Source: Streptomyces lonarensis (GTDB lineage: Bacteria; Actinomycetota; Actinomycetes; Streptomycetales; Streptomycetaceae). Taken from it: a stretch of DNA of 61,109 nt. Positions 48,433-57,621 of the stretch are shown in pieces. The DNA lies in the NCBI RefSeq assembly GCF_012033735.1, contig NZ_JAAVJD010000007.1, positions 1-61,109 of the forward strand, in the 5' to 3' direction. The notes under the pieces were generated by a model that made no database searches, was not told the origin of the DNA, and saw only the letters and a program-made list of their open reading frames with translations. Within the stretch, counting starts at the first letter, position 1; each line of letters begins with the position of its first letter. The position numbers and the translations under genes were made by a program.

Positions 48433-49263
48433 TCAGTCGTGCCAGGCGCCGAGTTCCTCCAGCAGCGGCTGGAGGAGCGGGAAGACCCCGGGTGAGGCCG
48501 CGACGGTGAGGTCGCCGTCCGGCCGGGCGCCCGGGCGACCGCCGGTGAGCGCGCCACCCTCGCGGGCGATGAGGTCGCCCGCGGCGAGGTCCCAGGGGGC
48601 GAGTCCGCGCTCGTAGAAGGCGTCGAGCCGCCCGCCGCCCACGTCGCAGAGGTCGATCGCCGCCGAACCGGAGCGCCGGATGTCCCGGACGGCGGGGATC
48701 AGCCGCTGGGCGACGGCCGCCTGGTGGGTCTTGACGGTGGTGACGTAGTTGAAGCCGGTGCCGACGAGGGCGTGCTCCAGCGGCGGTGAGGGTCGGGTGG
48801 CCATCCGCTCGGCCGGGCCATCGTCCCGGGTCCGCCAGGCGCCGCCGCCGAGCGTGGCGTGGTAGGTCTCCCGCCGCAGCGGCGCCTCCACCACGGCCGC
48901 GACGGTCTCGCCGTCGCGCTCCGCGGCGATGGAGACGGCCCAGTTCGGCAGCCCGTACAGGTAGTTGACCGTCCCGTCGAGCGGGTCGATGACCCAGCGG
49001 ACGCCGCTGGTGCCCTCGGTGGTGCCGCCCTCCTCGCCGAGGATCGCGTCGTCGGGGCGGTGCTCCGCGAGGTACTCGCAGATGAGCTTCTCGGCGGCGA
49101 GGTCCATCTCGGTGACGACGTCGATGGGGCTGGACTTGGTGGCGGCGACGCCGAGGTCGGCGGGGCGGCCGTCGCGCAGCAGCGCTCCGGCGCGCGACGC
49201 CGCCTCGCGGGCGAGCGCGAGCAGGTGGGCGTGGGCGTCGAGGTGCTGGTCGGCTGGGGTCAC
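48433..49263 (-). CDS. Inositol monophosphatase family protein
   Basis: A 276-residue metal-dependent phosphatase. The metal sites are ILGEEGG near residue 75, WVIDPLDGTVNY near 91 and LAPWDLAAGDLI near 223, the standard three motifs. Family members act on inositol phosphates, histidinol phosphate, fructose-1,6-bisphosphate or PAP; the substrate here is not settled by sequence. The GTG at 49263 begins 158 bp after the ferrochelatase stop on the same strand, with a hairpin between them. Confidence 0.9.
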   Translation of the reverse strand: MTPADQHLDAHAHLLALAREAASRAGALLRDGRPADLGVAATKSSPIDVVTEMDLAAEKLICEYLAEHRPDDAILGEEGGTTEGTSGVRWVIDPLDGTVNYLYGLPNWAVSIAAERDGETVAAVVEAPLRRETYHATLGGGAWRTRDDGPAERMATRPSPPLEHALVGTGFNYVTTVKTHQAAVAQRLIPAVRDIRRSGSAAIDLCDVGGGRLDAFYERGLAPWDLAAGDLIAREGGALTGGRPGARPDGDLTVAASPGVFPLLQPLLEELGAWHD

Positions 49264-49383
49264 GGGGCTCCTTCGGTGGTGGCGTGCGGTGGCGGCCGGC
49301 CCGCTGCCGGGGCGCGGTGTCGCTGCCGGCGGCCGGTGGGGACGGCGCGGGCGGACCGGTTCCCGTGTCGGGCGTGCCGACGG

Positions 49384-49413
49384 GGCCGCCCCGCCCGGTC
49401 AGGTGGGGCGGCC
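49384..49413 (-). terminator. Terminator-like hairpin after the ferrochelatase gene
   Basis: GGCCGCCCC at 49384-49392 pairs with 49405-49413 across a 12-base loop, 8 bp past the ferrochelatase stop. It may separate that gene from the downstream phosphatase gene. Confidence 0.5.
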
Positions 49414-49421
49414 GGGTCGTT

Positions 49422-50546
49422 TCAGGGGCCGTCGGCGCCGGCGGCCGCGGGGCGCGGGGTCCTGCCGGGGCAGCAGCCCACGGGGCAGACGTCGTGCCAG
49501 GGGCCCGACTCGCCGAGCGCGCACCGTACCGGGTGCTCGTCGCGGGCGGTGGCGGCGCGCTCCAGCACGAGGTCGCGGACGGCCGCGACGAAGCGCGGGT
49601 CGGTGCCGACGGTGGCGGACCGCACGGCGGGCAGCCCGATCTCGGCGGCGACCGCCGTCGCCTCGGTGTCGAGGTCGTAGCGGACCTCCATGTGGTCGGA
49701 GACGAACCCGACGGGGACCATGACGACGGCGGGGGTGTCCTTGTCGCGGAGCGTCCGCAGGTGGTCGCAGATGTCGGGCTCCAGCCACGGGATGTGGGGC
49801 GGGCCGCTGCGGGACTGGTAGACGAGCTCCCAGGGGTGGTGCGTCCCGGTGGCCGCGGCGACCGCGTCGGCGATGTGGCGGGCCGCCTCCAGGTGCTGGG
49901 CGACATAGGCGCCGCCTGCGCCGTGTCCGGTGGGCGGCCCGGAGGTGTCGGCGGCGTTGACCGGGATGGAGTGGGTGCAGAACGCCAGGTGGGCTTCGGC
50001 CCGCACCTGCTCGGGGAGTTCGGCGAGCGCGGCGAGGACGCCGTCGGTCATGGTGTCCAGGAAGCCCGGGTGGTCGTAGTAGACGCGCAGCTTGTCGGTC
50101 CGCGGCGGCCGGAGGCCCTCCGCGAGGAGGGTGTCGCGGGCGGCGGCGAGGTCCTCGCGGTACTGGCGGCAGCCGGAGTAGGAGGAGTACGCGGAGGTGA
50201 CGAGGGTGAGGACGCGGCGGTGGCCGGCCTCGGTCATCTCCCGGAGGGTGTCGGTGACGTAGGGCGGCCAGTTGCGGTTGCCCCAGTACACCGGGAGGTC
50301 GACGCCGTGGTCGGCGAGGTCGGTACGGATGGCGTCGAGCAGGCGGCGGTTCTGCTCGTTGATGGGGCTGACGCCGTCGAAGAGGTAGTAGTGCTCCCCC
50401 ACCTCTTCGAGCCGCTCGCGCGGGATGCCGCGTCCCCGGGTCACGTTCTCCAGGAAGGGGACGACGTCGTCGGGGCCCTCCGGCCCTCCGAAGGAGAGCA
50501 GCAGGAGCGCGTCGTAGGGGGCGGGGTCGGTCGGGTGCTGCGACAT
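49422..50546 (-). CDS. cpfC: Coproporphyrin ferrochelatase
   Basis: A 374-residue ferrochelatase. In actinobacteria this enzyme inserts iron into coproporphyrin III in the coproporphyrin-dependent haem pathway; older annotations call it hemH. Landmarks are [14 protein letters not shown] at the start, [23 protein letters not shown] with the catalytic histidine near residue 190, VYQSRSGPP and [17 protein letters not shown]. One cysteine in SGCRQ and a C-terminal cluster ([13 protein letters not shown], then CC) match the [2Fe-2S] ligand pattern of actinobacterial ferrochelatases. The ATG at 50546 has GGGAGG 9 nt upstream; an ATG at 50555 would be too close to it. Confidence 0.94.
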   Translation of the reverse strand: MSQHPTDPAPYDALLLLSFGGPEGPDDVVPFLENVTRGRGIPRERLEEVGEHYYLFDGVSPINEQNRRLLDAIRTDLADHGVDLPVYWGNRNWPPYVTDTLREMTEAGHRRVLTLVTSAYSSYSGCRQYREDLAAARDTLLAEGLRPPRTDKLRVYYDHPGFLDTMTDGVLAALAELPEQVRAEAHLAFCTHSIPVNAADTSGPPTGHGAGGAYVAQHLEAARHIADAVAAATGTHHPWELVYQSRSGPPHIPWLEPDICDHLRTLRDKDTPAVVMVPVGFVSDHMEVRYDLDTEATAVAAEIGLPAVRSATVGTDPRFVAAVRDLVLERAATARDEHPVRCALGESGPWHDVCPVGCCPGRTPRPAAAGADGP

Positions 50547-50960
50547 ACCGGCCATCCTCCCACCCGGCCGGCGTCGCCCGGCGGCGACCGGCGCCCCGCG
50601 GCGCGGCTGCTCCGCGGGGTCGGCGGGCCGGGGCGCGGCGCGACACGCCGAGGAATCGGGCGGGGTGTCAACTCGCGTCGGGGCGGTGAAGTTCGGTGGC
50701 TCGCTTCCGCGCCCTGATGGCCCTAATGGAGTAGTCTGTCAACTCCTGGCTGCGGCCCGCCGACGACCGTTTCGGGCCCTCGTTCGCGCCGGTCACCGCA
50801 TGTGGCCGGGTTGCCACCGTGTCACAGCGGTGGTTGTGGGCGCGGCCCGACACACCGGCTGGGTCGGAGTGGTTGTGGCAGGCTGCACCCGGGCAGGAGA
50901 CATTCGCCCAACTGGGGCAGCGACGGGGAGTCGTCGGCCGGCACCACCCGGGAGGTTCAC
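50547..50960. promoter_or_regulatory. Divergent promoter region between ferrochelatase and sepH
   Basis: A 414-bp gap without a gene. A perfect TTGACA lies on the minus strand at 50737-50742, about 190 bp before the ferrochelatase start, but its -10 partner is weak. TAGTCT at 50732-50737 could be a plus-strand -10 for sepH. GGAGG at 50951-50955 is the sepH ribosome site. Confidence 0.4.
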
Positions 50961-51950
50961 GTGCCCGAACTGCGTGTCGTGGCCGTCAGCAACGACGGCA
51001 CACGACTGGTGCTGAAGGCTGCCGACAACACGGAGTACACACTCCCGATCGACGAGAGACTACGCGCCGCGGTCCGCAACGACCGCGCCCGCCTGGGTCA
51101 GATCGAGGTCGAGAACAACCTGCGCCCGCGGGACATCCAGGCGCGCATACGAGCCGGGGCCACCGCGGAAGAGGTCGCGGACCTCGCCGGTATCCCGGTC
51201 GACCGCGTCCGGCGGTTCGAGGGGCCGGTCCTGGCCGAGCGCGCGTTCATGGCGGAACGCGCCCGCAAGACCGCGGTCCGGCGGCCGGGTGAGTCCACCG
51301 GGCCGATGCTGGGCGAGGCGGTCGCGGACCGGCTGATGACCCGGGGCGCGGCCAAGGAGTCCGTGCGCTGGGACAGTTGGCGCCGGGACGACGGCACCTG
51401 GGAGGTGCTGCTGGTCTTCATGGCCCAGGGCGAGCCCCAGTCGGCGACCTGGACGTTCGACCCGCCGCGGCGGCTGGTGCAGGCGGCCGACGACGGTGCC
51501 CGCTCGCTGCTGGGTGACACGGACGAACCGCCCGAGCCCAGCACCCCGTTCGTGCCGCGGATCGCCCGCCTCCCCCGGGACGGCGACGGCGGACGGCAGC
51601 GGACCTCCCGTGCGCCCGGAGACGGTCTCAGCGCGCCGGCGGAGCCGGATTCGCTGACCAGCCTGCTGGAGGCGGTGCCCTCCTTCCGGGGCGATCTCGT
51701 CGCCCCCGCGGCGGAGGTGGCCCAGCCCGAGGAGGCCGAGCTGCTGCCGGCGGAGGAGCGCCCCGCTGCGGGGGCCGGCTCCGCCTATGCCGATGTCCTG
51801 ATGCCGAGGGCGGTGGCAGGCCACCGGGACCGGCTGACGGGGACGACGGACCGGCAGGCCGAGGCGGACGGCGTCCGCCCGGGTCGACGGGCGGCCGTGC
51901 CCAGTTGGGACGAGATCGTGTTCGGCACCAGGCGCTCGAAACCCGAGTAG
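50961..51950 (+). CDS. sepH: Cell division protein SepH
   Basis: A 329-residue protein. The N-terminal DUF3071 domain (ELRVVAVSNDGTRLVLKAAD, YTLPIDERLRAAV) contains a helix-turn-helix near residues 60-95 (RPRDIQARIRAGATAEEVADLAG, then DRVRRFEGPV). The AERAFMAERAR segment, WDSWRRDDGTWEV and the disordered C-terminal half follow. The protein ends PSWDEIVFGTR, like SepH in S. venezuelae and S. coelicolor. SepH binds FtsZ and stimulates filament assembly during sporulation septation. The GTG at 50961 has GGAGG 5 nt upstream. A long hairpin overlaps the stop. Confidence 0.95.
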   Translation: MPELRVVAVSNDGTRLVLKAADNTEYTLPIDERLRAAVRNDRARLGQIEVENNLRPRDIQARIRAGATAEEVADLAGIPVDRVRRFEGPVLAERAFMAERARKTAVRRPGESTGPMLGEAVADRLMTRGAAKESVRWDSWRRDDGTWEVLLVFMAQGEPQSATWTFDPPRRLVQAADDGARSLLGDTDEPPEPSTPFVPRIARLPRDGDGGRQRTSRAPGDGLSAPAEPDSLTSLLEAVPSFRGDLVAPAAEVAQPEEAELLPAEERPAAGAGSAYADVLMPRAVAGHRDRLTGTTDRQAEADGVRPGRRAAVPSWDEIVFGTRRSKPE

Positions 51951-51982
51951 CACCGGGGGCGGGCGCCCCCGGTGCTCTCGGG
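51942..51982. terminator. Strong bidirectional terminator at the end of sepH
   Basis: CCCGAG (51942-51947), a bulged T, then 12 further pairs (51949-51960 with 51965-51976) and CTCGGG (51977-51982) form an 18-bp stem with a four-base loop. It overlaps the sepH stop and abuts the stop of the convergent sigma-factor gene. Confidence 0.88.
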
Positions 51983-52828
51983 TCAGGATGCGCGGACCGG
52001 CATGGCGCAGCGGTCGGCGGCACGGCGGATGTCTAGCCGGGCGATGCGCCGCCCCGTGATGGTCGCGGTGATGACGGCGAGCAGGTGCCCGCCGGGGGCT
52101 ATGACGTCGACCGGCCGGTTGTCCAGGACCATCGGCGTGGCGGCGCGAATGCGGTGGGCGAACGTGGATGTCTCCCCGGCGACAGCGTGCGCGCCGGTCA
52201 CCACCTCCGGCGTCCCGGGCGGGACCAGGGTCGAATCCACGGTTCGCGTGCAGTCATCGGTCATCAGGGCGATCATCCGGTCGACGTCGCCACCCGCGGC
52301 CGCGGCGAGGAACGCTGTGACGACGGCCTGGTCGGCGGCGGCCTCCGTCGGCTCGGGTGTGGCCCGGTCGATACTCCCCCGTGCGCGGCTGGCGTGTTTC
52401 TTGGCACTGTCCGCGCTGGTGCCCAGCACCCGTGCCACCTCCCGGAACGGGACGCCGAAGAGGTCGTGCAGCACGTAGGCGACCCGCTGGGCGGGCGTCA
52501 GGAGGTTGAGCACGACCATCAACGCGCGGGACACGTCCTCCCGCTGGAGGTAGCGCTCGTCCGCTGCCACGGACTCGGCGGGCAGCGCGTCCGCGGGGAG
52601 GGGCTCCTCGCGGCGACGGCGGCGCGCCCGCAGCTGGTCGAGACAGACGCGGGTGAGCACGGTCGTCAACCACGCGGCCGGGTTACGGAGCCCTTCCGTC
52701 TCCGCGGCCGACGCCTTGATCCAGGTGCTCTGCACAGCGTCTTCCGCGTCGTGGATCGAGCCGAGCAGCCGGAACGCCAGCGCTGTCAGCTGCGGTCTCA
52801 TCGCTTCGAATTCCATGATCGGCACCAC
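51983..52828 (-). CDS. ECF sigma factor with C-terminal SnoaL-like domain (SigJ/ECF41-like)
   Basis: A 281-residue sigma factor. Region 2 is about residues 8-75 (ALAFRLLGSIHDAEDAVQSTWIKA) and region 4 about 110-160 (LTPAQRVAYVLHDLFGVPFREVARVL, then SAKKHASRAR). A SnoaL-like domain follows to the end and, in ECF41 proteins, controls activity in place of an anti-sigma factor. The DGGG motif typical of ECF41 is not evident, so a related SnoaL-bearing ECF group is possible. The GTG at 52828 has AAGGTG 7 nt upstream; an ATG at 52816 is the alternative. The divergent DoxX-like gene is a common neighbour of this sigma type. Confidence 0.88.
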   Translation of the reverse strand: MVPIMEFEAMRPQLTALAFRLLGSIHDAEDAVQSTWIKASAAETEGLRNPAAWLTTVLTRVCLDQLRARRRRREEPLPADALPAESVAADERYLQREDVSRALMVVLNLLTPAQRVAYVLHDLFGVPFREVARVLGTSADSAKKHASRARGSIDRATPEPTEAAADQAVVTAFLAAAAGGDVDRMIALMTDDCTRTVDSTLVPPGTPEVVTGAHAVAGETSTFAHRIRAATPMVLDNRPVDVIAPGGHLLAVITATITGRRIARLDIRRAADRCAMPVRAS

Positions 52829-52832
52829 CGGG

Positions 52833-52859
52833 TGTCACCTTTCCGAGAGGGCTGACGTC
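52833..52859 (+). promoter_or_regulatory. ECF41-type promoter candidate directed toward the DoxX-like gene
   Basis: TGTCACC at 52833-52839 and CGTC at 52856-52859 are 16 bp apart, matching the -35/-10 pattern TGTCAC-N16-CGTC reported for ECF41 promoters. It lies just upstream of the sigma gene and points to the DoxX-like gene. The -35 overlaps the complement of the sigma gene's ribosome site, which weakens it. The 383-bp gap 52829-53211 holds no other gene I can support. Confidence 0.5.
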
Positions 52860-53211
52860 GGGACGGATGGGGCCGACATCCCCCGTCCCGAACACCCTGG
52901 AAACGGAAGTACCTACTGGTGATCGTACAGACAGTCAGTTTCTCCCCCGCACGGGGAAACCACCGGCCCGTTCCCGAGCCCATCGGGTCCCCGTTCGGTG
53001 GTGTACGTGGCGCCGACCGAGGGGCGAGGCGGTACGTGCCGCCTCGGCACGATGAGTCGGCGGCCACGCCGCTGCTCGGGCGCTCCGCTCCCGGCGGAGC
53101 CGAGCACCCGCCGCCGTCCACACCTGCCACCGCCGGCCTCCGCACCTGGTCGACCCACGACATCGCCGCCGCGGCACTGCGACCGTGCGCAGGAACAGGA
53201 GGGGACGCCGC

Positions 53212-53574
53212 GTGATCACCACCCTGCTCGTCGCCACGATCCTCTGCGTCCTGGCCAATGCCGCTGTCGCGGTCGCCGACTACGCACGGGCGGAGTTCGT
53301 ACTGAGGAACTCGGCCCGGGTTCGCGTCCCCGCACGCGCTCTCCCGTATCTCGGGACGCTGAAACTGGCCGGCGCTGTCGGTCTTGTCGTCGGCCTGGCC
53401 GGGTGGGCCTGGGTGGGCGCCGCTGCCGGCACCGGGCTGCTCCTGTTCTACATCGGCGCCGTGGCCGTCCACGTCCGGGCCCGCGTCCTGCACACCCTCG
53501 CCTTCCCGGGGACGTACCTGCTCCTGGCAACCGCGGCAGTCGTCCACATGGCGCGCCTCACCGCGCGATCCTGA
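53212..53574 (+). CDS. DoxX-like membrane protein
   Basis: A 120-residue protein with four hydrophobic helices: residues about 2-20 (TLLVATILCVLANAAVAVA), 45-65 (LGTLKLAGAVGLVVGLAG), 66-85 (GTGLLLFYIGAVAVHV) and 98-115. This is the DoxX/DoxX-like four-helix layout. The GTG at 53212 follows AGGAGGGG. Its position, divergent from a SnoaL-type ECF sigma gene and downstream of a matching promoter motif, suggests it is a target of that sigma factor. Confidence 0.82.
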   Translation: MITTLLVATILCVLANAAVAVADYARAEFVLRNSARVRVPARALPYLGTLKLAGAVGLVVGLAGWAWVGAAAGTGLLLFYIGAVAVHVRARVLHTLAFPGTYLLLATAAVVHMARLTARS

Positions 53575-53781
53575 CCGCCGCGCCCCTCGTGGCCGGCCAG
53601 GGCCGAGGCACACCGGCCCGACAGGAGTGAGGAGATGAGGAGAGGAGGCCGGGCGTCGCGCGCCGGCGCCTCAGCAGGGGCCGTGCCGCGCGAGTTGGCA
53701 CGCCGAAGGGAGACGGGACCTCCGTGCGGCGGGCGCCGGGCCCGGCCGGGCCCACCGCATCGGAGGCGGTCTGCGTGTGCC

Positions 53782-54609
53782 TCAGCCGGGGTGGGGGCCG
53801 GTGGCGACGGGGCGGCCGGCGTCGGCCGTCCACTCGCTCCACGAACCCGGGTACAGGGCGGTGTCGAACCCCGCGACGGCCAGGGCCAGTGCCTGGTGGG
53901 CGCCGGAGACCCCCGAACCGCAGTAGACGCCCGCCGGGGAGTCCGCGGTCACCCCGAGGTCGGTGAAGCGTGCGCGGAGTTCCGCGGCCGGGCGGAGGAG
54001 CCCGTCCTCGCCGGTGTTGTCGGCGGTGGGGGCGGACAGCGCGCCGGGGATGTGGCCCCCGACGGGGTCGATGGGCTCGACCTCGCCGCGGTAGCGCTCC
54101 CCCGCGCGGGCGTCGAGCAGCACACCGGAGCGGGCGAGTCCGGCGGCGGCGTCGGCGTCGAGCGTGGGCAGCGATCCGGGCCGGGGGCGGAAGTCGCCGG
54201 GCTCGGGGTGCGGCTCCTCGGTGGTGAGTTCACCGCCCCAGGCGGCCATGCCCCCGTCGAGGACCCGCACGTTCTCGTGTCCGGCCCATCGCAGCAGCCA
54301 CCACGCGCGGGCGGCGCCCCAGCCGGGACCGCCGTCGAGGGTGACGACCGGCGTCCCCTGGTCGACACCGGCGCGACGCATCGCCGCGCCGAACTCCGCC
54401 GGGTCCGGCAGGGGGTGACGGCCCGCCGGGCCCGCGGGGCCTGCCAGCTCCGTGTCCAGGTCGACGTAGACGGCTCCCGGGATGTGGCCCTGTTCGTAGA
54501 CGGGGCGACCGGGCGGGCCGCCCAGCTGCCAGCGGACGTCGAGCAGCGTGAGCGGCTGCCGCGTGTCCATCTCGCTGATGAGGTCGGCTGCGGAGATGAT
54601 GGCTGTCAT
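53782..54609 (-). CDS. Rhodanese-type sulfurtransferase (thiosulfate / 3-mercaptopyruvate family)
   Basis: A 275-residue protein with two rhodanese domains. The N-terminal domain, about residues 8-140, has LLDVRW, HIPGAVYVDLD and VTLDGGPGWGAARAWWLL and no catalytic cysteine. The C-terminal domain, about 150-270, has LLDARAGERYRG, HIPGALSAP and the active-site loop YCGSGVSGAH with the catalytic cysteine. The CGSGV loop is closer to mercaptopyruvate sulfurtransferases than to thiosulfate rhodaneses. The ATG at 54609 was chosen over an in-frame start 51 nt upstream because the first domain begins just after it. Confidence 0.9.
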   Translation of the reverse strand: MTAIISAADLISEMDTRQPLTLLDVRWQLGGPPGRPVYEQGHIPGAVYVDLDTELAGPAGPAGRHPLPDPAEFGAAMRRAGVDQGTPVVTLDGGPGWGAARAWWLLRWAGHENVRVLDGGMAAWGGELTTEEPHPEPGDFRPRPGSLPTLDADAAAGLARSGVLLDARAGERYRGEVEPIDPVGGHIPGALSAPTADNTGEDGLLRPAAELRARFTDLGVTADSPAGVYCGSGVSGAHQALALAVAGFDTALYPGSWSEWTADAGRPVATGPHPG

Positions 54610-54764
54610 GGGCCCATTGTCGGCCGTCCGGCGCACGCCCGGCGACAGCGCTTCCCGCACACTCGTTTACCAGGGGTCACCGGGGGCAGGACTGACACCG
54701 AGTGCCTTGGGCTCCGTGGACGACGGCGGCCGGGGCCCCTCAGGCTTGGCGAGGAGAGGCGACG

Positions 54765-55547
54765 ATGACCGACGCAACGACCCGGCCGGGGCCCGGCATG
54801 CCCTGCTGGGCGAGTCTCATGGCCCACGATCTTCCGGCCGCGCAGCGGTTCTACGGTGAGATCTTCGGTTGGGAGTACGAACCGGGACCGGGAACTCTCG
54901 GCCCGTACGTCCGAGCGCTGCGCGACGGTGTTCCGGTGGCCGGGCTCAACGCCACGGCCCGACGCCTCGACGGCCCGGCGGCCTGGCTGCCCCATGTCGC
55001 GGCACTCGATGCCGACCTCACGGCCAACACCGTCCGCGAGTGCGGCGGGACCGTCGCGGTGGGTCCGCTCGACGCGGCGGAGGACGGCCGGACCGCGATC
55101 GCCGCGGACATCGCCGGCGCCGGCTTCGGCATCTGGCAGCTCGCGGAGACCGGTCGCGGCGTCACCTTCGGGCAGTCGCCCGGGGCGCCGGTCTGGACGG
55201 AGCTGATCACCTCCGACGCCACCTGGGCGAGCAAGTTCTACCAGATGGTCTTCGGCTACGAGGCCCGCACGGCGCGGACGGTGCCCGGCGCGGACCGGCT
55301 GACCCTCTATCTGGGCGACCGGCCGGTCTGCGGTATCCGCGGCGTGGACGGCCGGTTGCCGCACGACCGCGGCTCGTTCTGGCTGGTGTACTTCTCGGTG
55401 CCCGACGCCGACGCCTCGGCGGCCCGCGTGCGGGAGCTCGGCGGCGAGACGGCCGAGCCGGACGAGACGCCCATCGGCAGGTTCGTCCGGGCGACCGACC
55501 CGGAGGGCGCGCCGTTCGCGCTGCTCCAGCAGCCCACCGCCGGCTGA
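54765..55547 (+). CDS. VOC-family protein (glyoxalase/bleomycin-resistance fold)
   Basis: A 260-residue protein made of two VOC modules. The first, residues about 12-125, reads CWASLMAHDLPAAQRFYGEIFGWEY. The second, about 140-255, reads VWTELITSDATWASKFYQMVFGYEA and ends DPEGAPFALLQQ. Two-module VOC proteins of this kind in Streptomyces are mostly uncharacterised, with possible roles as metal-dependent lyases, dioxygenases or drug-binding proteins. The ATG at 54765 follows GAGGAGAGG. It is convergent with tdk. Confidence 0.88.
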   Translation: MTDATTRPGPGMPCWASLMAHDLPAAQRFYGEIFGWEYEPGPGTLGPYVRALRDGVPVAGLNATARRLDGPAAWLPHVAALDADLTANTVRECGGTVAVGPLDAAEDGRTAIAADIAGAGFGIWQLAETGRGVTFGQSPGAPVWTELITSDATWASKFYQMVFGYEARTARTVPGADRLTLYLGDRPVCGIRGVDGRLPHDRGSFWLVYFSVPDADASAARVRELGGETAEPDETPIGRFVRATDPEGAPFALLQQPTAG

Positions 55548-55725
55548 CAGCCTTCCCGCGGGCGACACGTCCCGGGCCGCCCGACGCGGTGGCCCGGGAC
55601 GACGCACGTCCCACCACGCCGCGCGGCGCGGGCGCAGACAGGACGGCCGCGCCCGGGGCGTGCAGGCCGACACGTGCGGCGCCGCCGGAGCGGTCGGTCC
55701 GCCGTGGGTCCGGCCCGGGGCGGGA

Positions 55726-56403
55726 TCAACCCCGGGGGGCGGGCACAGCGGCGTCGAGCGGCAGCGTGTCGTGCGCGATGCCGCCCGAGCCCGCGGAGGC
55801 AGCGGTCAACCGCCGGCGGTGGTGTCGGCGGCAGAGCACCTCGTACCCCGTCTCCCCGGCCCCGTCCGGCCCCTGGCCGATGTCCCCGACGACCACCTGG
55901 GCGCCCTCCACCACCATGCGGCCCTCGACCGTCCGCGCGTTGTGCGTGGCCCGGGCGCCGCACCAGCACAACGCCTCGACCTGCAGTGTCTCGACCCGGT
56001 CGGCGAGCTCGATGAGTCGCTGCGACCCGGGGAACAGCCGGGTGCGGAAGTCGGTGGTGATGCCGAACGCGTAGACATCGACGGACAGGTCGTCGACGAT
56101 GCGGGCCAGTTGGTCGACCTGCTCCGAGGAGAGGAACTGCGACTCGTCGGTGATGACGTAGTCGACGCGGCCACCGGCGGTCAGGTGCCGCACCAGATGG
56201 CGGTGGAAGTCGAACCCCTCCCCCGCCTCGACCGCCTCGCTGACGAGGCCGAGCCGGGAGGAGATCCGGCCCTCGCCCGCCCGGTCGTTCCTGGTGAAGA
56301 TCAACCCCGCCAGGCCGCGCGCCGACCGGTTGTGCTGGATCTGGAGCGCGAGGGTGCTCTTCCCACAGTCCATCGTGCCGGAGAAGAAGGCGAGTTCAGC
56401 CAT
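55726..56403 (-). CDS. tdk: Thymidine kinase
   Basis: A 225-residue type II thymidine kinase that phosphorylates thymidine with ATP. Walker A is FFSGTMDCGKST near residues 7-18. The Walker B and lasso region includes YVITDESQFLS and AFGITTDFRTRLFPGS. Zinc-finger cysteines are CWCGARATHNAR and, more loosely, LCRRHH near residue 190. The enzyme family is usually 190-215 residues; the extra C-terminal tail here is non-conserved. The ATG lies 12 bp after the stop of the upstream phosphatase gene, so both belong to one unit. Confidence 0.93.
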   Translation of the reverse strand: MAELAFFSGTMDCGKSTLALQIQHNRSARGLAGLIFTRNDRAGEGRISSRLGLVSEAVEAGEGFDFHRHLVRHLTAGGRVDYVITDESQFLSSEQVDQLARIVDDLSVDVYAFGITTDFRTRLFPGSQRLIELADRVETLQVEALCWCGARATHNARTVEGRMVVEGAQVVVGDIGQGPDGAGETGYEVLCRRHHRRRLTAASAGSGGIAHDTLPLDAAVPAPRG

Positions 56404-56415
56404 GGATCGGCTCCG

Positions 56416-57621
56416 TCACGTGCGTACCTCCAGGAGCGGGACGAGCTGTTCGGCCGGTGTCACCGACCCGTGCATGCCGACCAGGGCCGACTCGTTGGGC
56501 TCGGACCGGGTGGCAACGACGGCCGCGTCCCCGGTCATGGCGACGACGACGTCACCGATGCGGGGCAGCACCCGGTCCTCGACCGCGCCGGGCGGACCGA
56601 ACCACCCGAGGGCGACCGCCTCCTCCCGGGTCGCGACGTAGGCCGTGTCGGCGAGCACCTCGCGCCAGACGGCGTGGACGTCGGCGGCGGCCCCGGGCAC
56701 CGCGTACACGTGGCGGGCCCGTCCCTCGCCGCCGAGGAGGGCCACGCCGGCGCCGAGCTCCCAGTCCTCGTCGAAGTCGAAGCGGGCCTCCTCGGTGAAC
56801 GGCACGTCGACCATTCCGTGGTCGCCGGTGACGTACAGCGCGGACCGCGGGGGGAGCTGCTCGGCGAGCCGCAGGGCGAGGCCGTCGACCCGGCGGAGCT
56901 GCTCGCGCCACTGCTGGGAGTCCACGCCGTGGCGGTGGCCGTTGCCGTCGAGGTCGGCGTAGTAGGTGTACACCAGCGCCCGGCCGGCCTCGGCCAACCG
57001 CTGCGCCGCCGCGTCCACGCGGGCCTCGGGGTCCTCACGGCCGGTCCACACCCCGCCCGTCAGGGCGACCTGGGTGAGCGGGGTCCGCTCGAAGCGCGGC
57101 CCGGAGACGTGCGCGGTGTGCACCCCGGCGGCGTGCGCGCGAGCGAAGACGGTGGGGTGCGGCTGCCAGCTCCGCGGCTCCACCCACGGATCCCAGCGAA
57201 GCTGGTTCATCAGCAGCCCGCTGTCGGGGGCGAGGACCTTGTAGCCGGCCAGCCCGTGCGAGCCCGGCGGCAGACCGGTCCCCACCGACGCCAGCGAGGC
57301 GGCGGTGGTGGAGGGGAACCCGGTGGTCAGCGGCCTGCCGGTACCGCCGCACGAACTCGGCAGCAGGGAGGTCAGGAACGGCGCCAGATGCGGATGGTCA
57401 CGCAGCGCGTGCCAGCCGAGGCCGTCGACGAGGAAGACGCAGACCCGGTCCGCGGGGGGCAGCTCCAGTCCGGTGCCACCGGGCATACCGAACCCGGCGA
57501 TGATCGCCGGCAGCAGGTCGGAGAGCGACCCGGTGCCGTACGCCGGTACGGGGGCATCCCTGGGGTCCAGCGGTACCGGATCGAAGGACCCGAGCGCCGC
57601 CGCCGAGGGGTGGTGACTCAC
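56416..57621 (-). CDS. Nucleotide pyrophosphatase/phosphodiesterase-like alkaline phosphatase superfamily protein
   Basis: A 401-residue protein of the type I phosphodiesterase/nucleotide pyrophosphatase fold. Metal and nucleophile motifs are VFLVDGLGW near residue 65, TTGFPSTTAAS with the likely nucleophile threonine or serine near 103, YYADLDGNGHRHG near 223 and TGDHGMVD near 271. No signal peptide is visible, so it is probably cytosolic. The GTG at 57621 overlaps the stop of the DUF5998 gene by four bases (GTGA), and tdk follows closely, giving an apparent operon. Confidence 0.88.
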   Translation of the reverse strand: MSHHPSAAALGSFDPVPLDPRDAPVPAYGTGSLSDLLPAIIAGFGMPGGTGLELPPADRVCVFLVDGLGWHALRDHPHLAPFLTSLLPSSCGGTGRPLTTGFPSTTAASLASVGTGLPPGSHGLAGYKVLAPDSGLLMNQLRWDPWVEPRSWQPHPTVFARAHAAGVHTAHVSGPRFERTPLTQVALTGGVWTGREDPEARVDAAAQRLAEAGRALVYTYYADLDGNGHRHGVDSQQWREQLRRVDGLALRLAEQLPPRSALYVTGDHGMVDVPFTEEARFDFDEDWELGAGVALLGGEGRARHVYAVPGAAADVHAVWREVLADTAYVATREEAVALGWFGPPGAVEDRVLPRIGDVVVAMTGDAAVVATRSEPNESALVGMHGSVTPAEQLVPLLEVRT

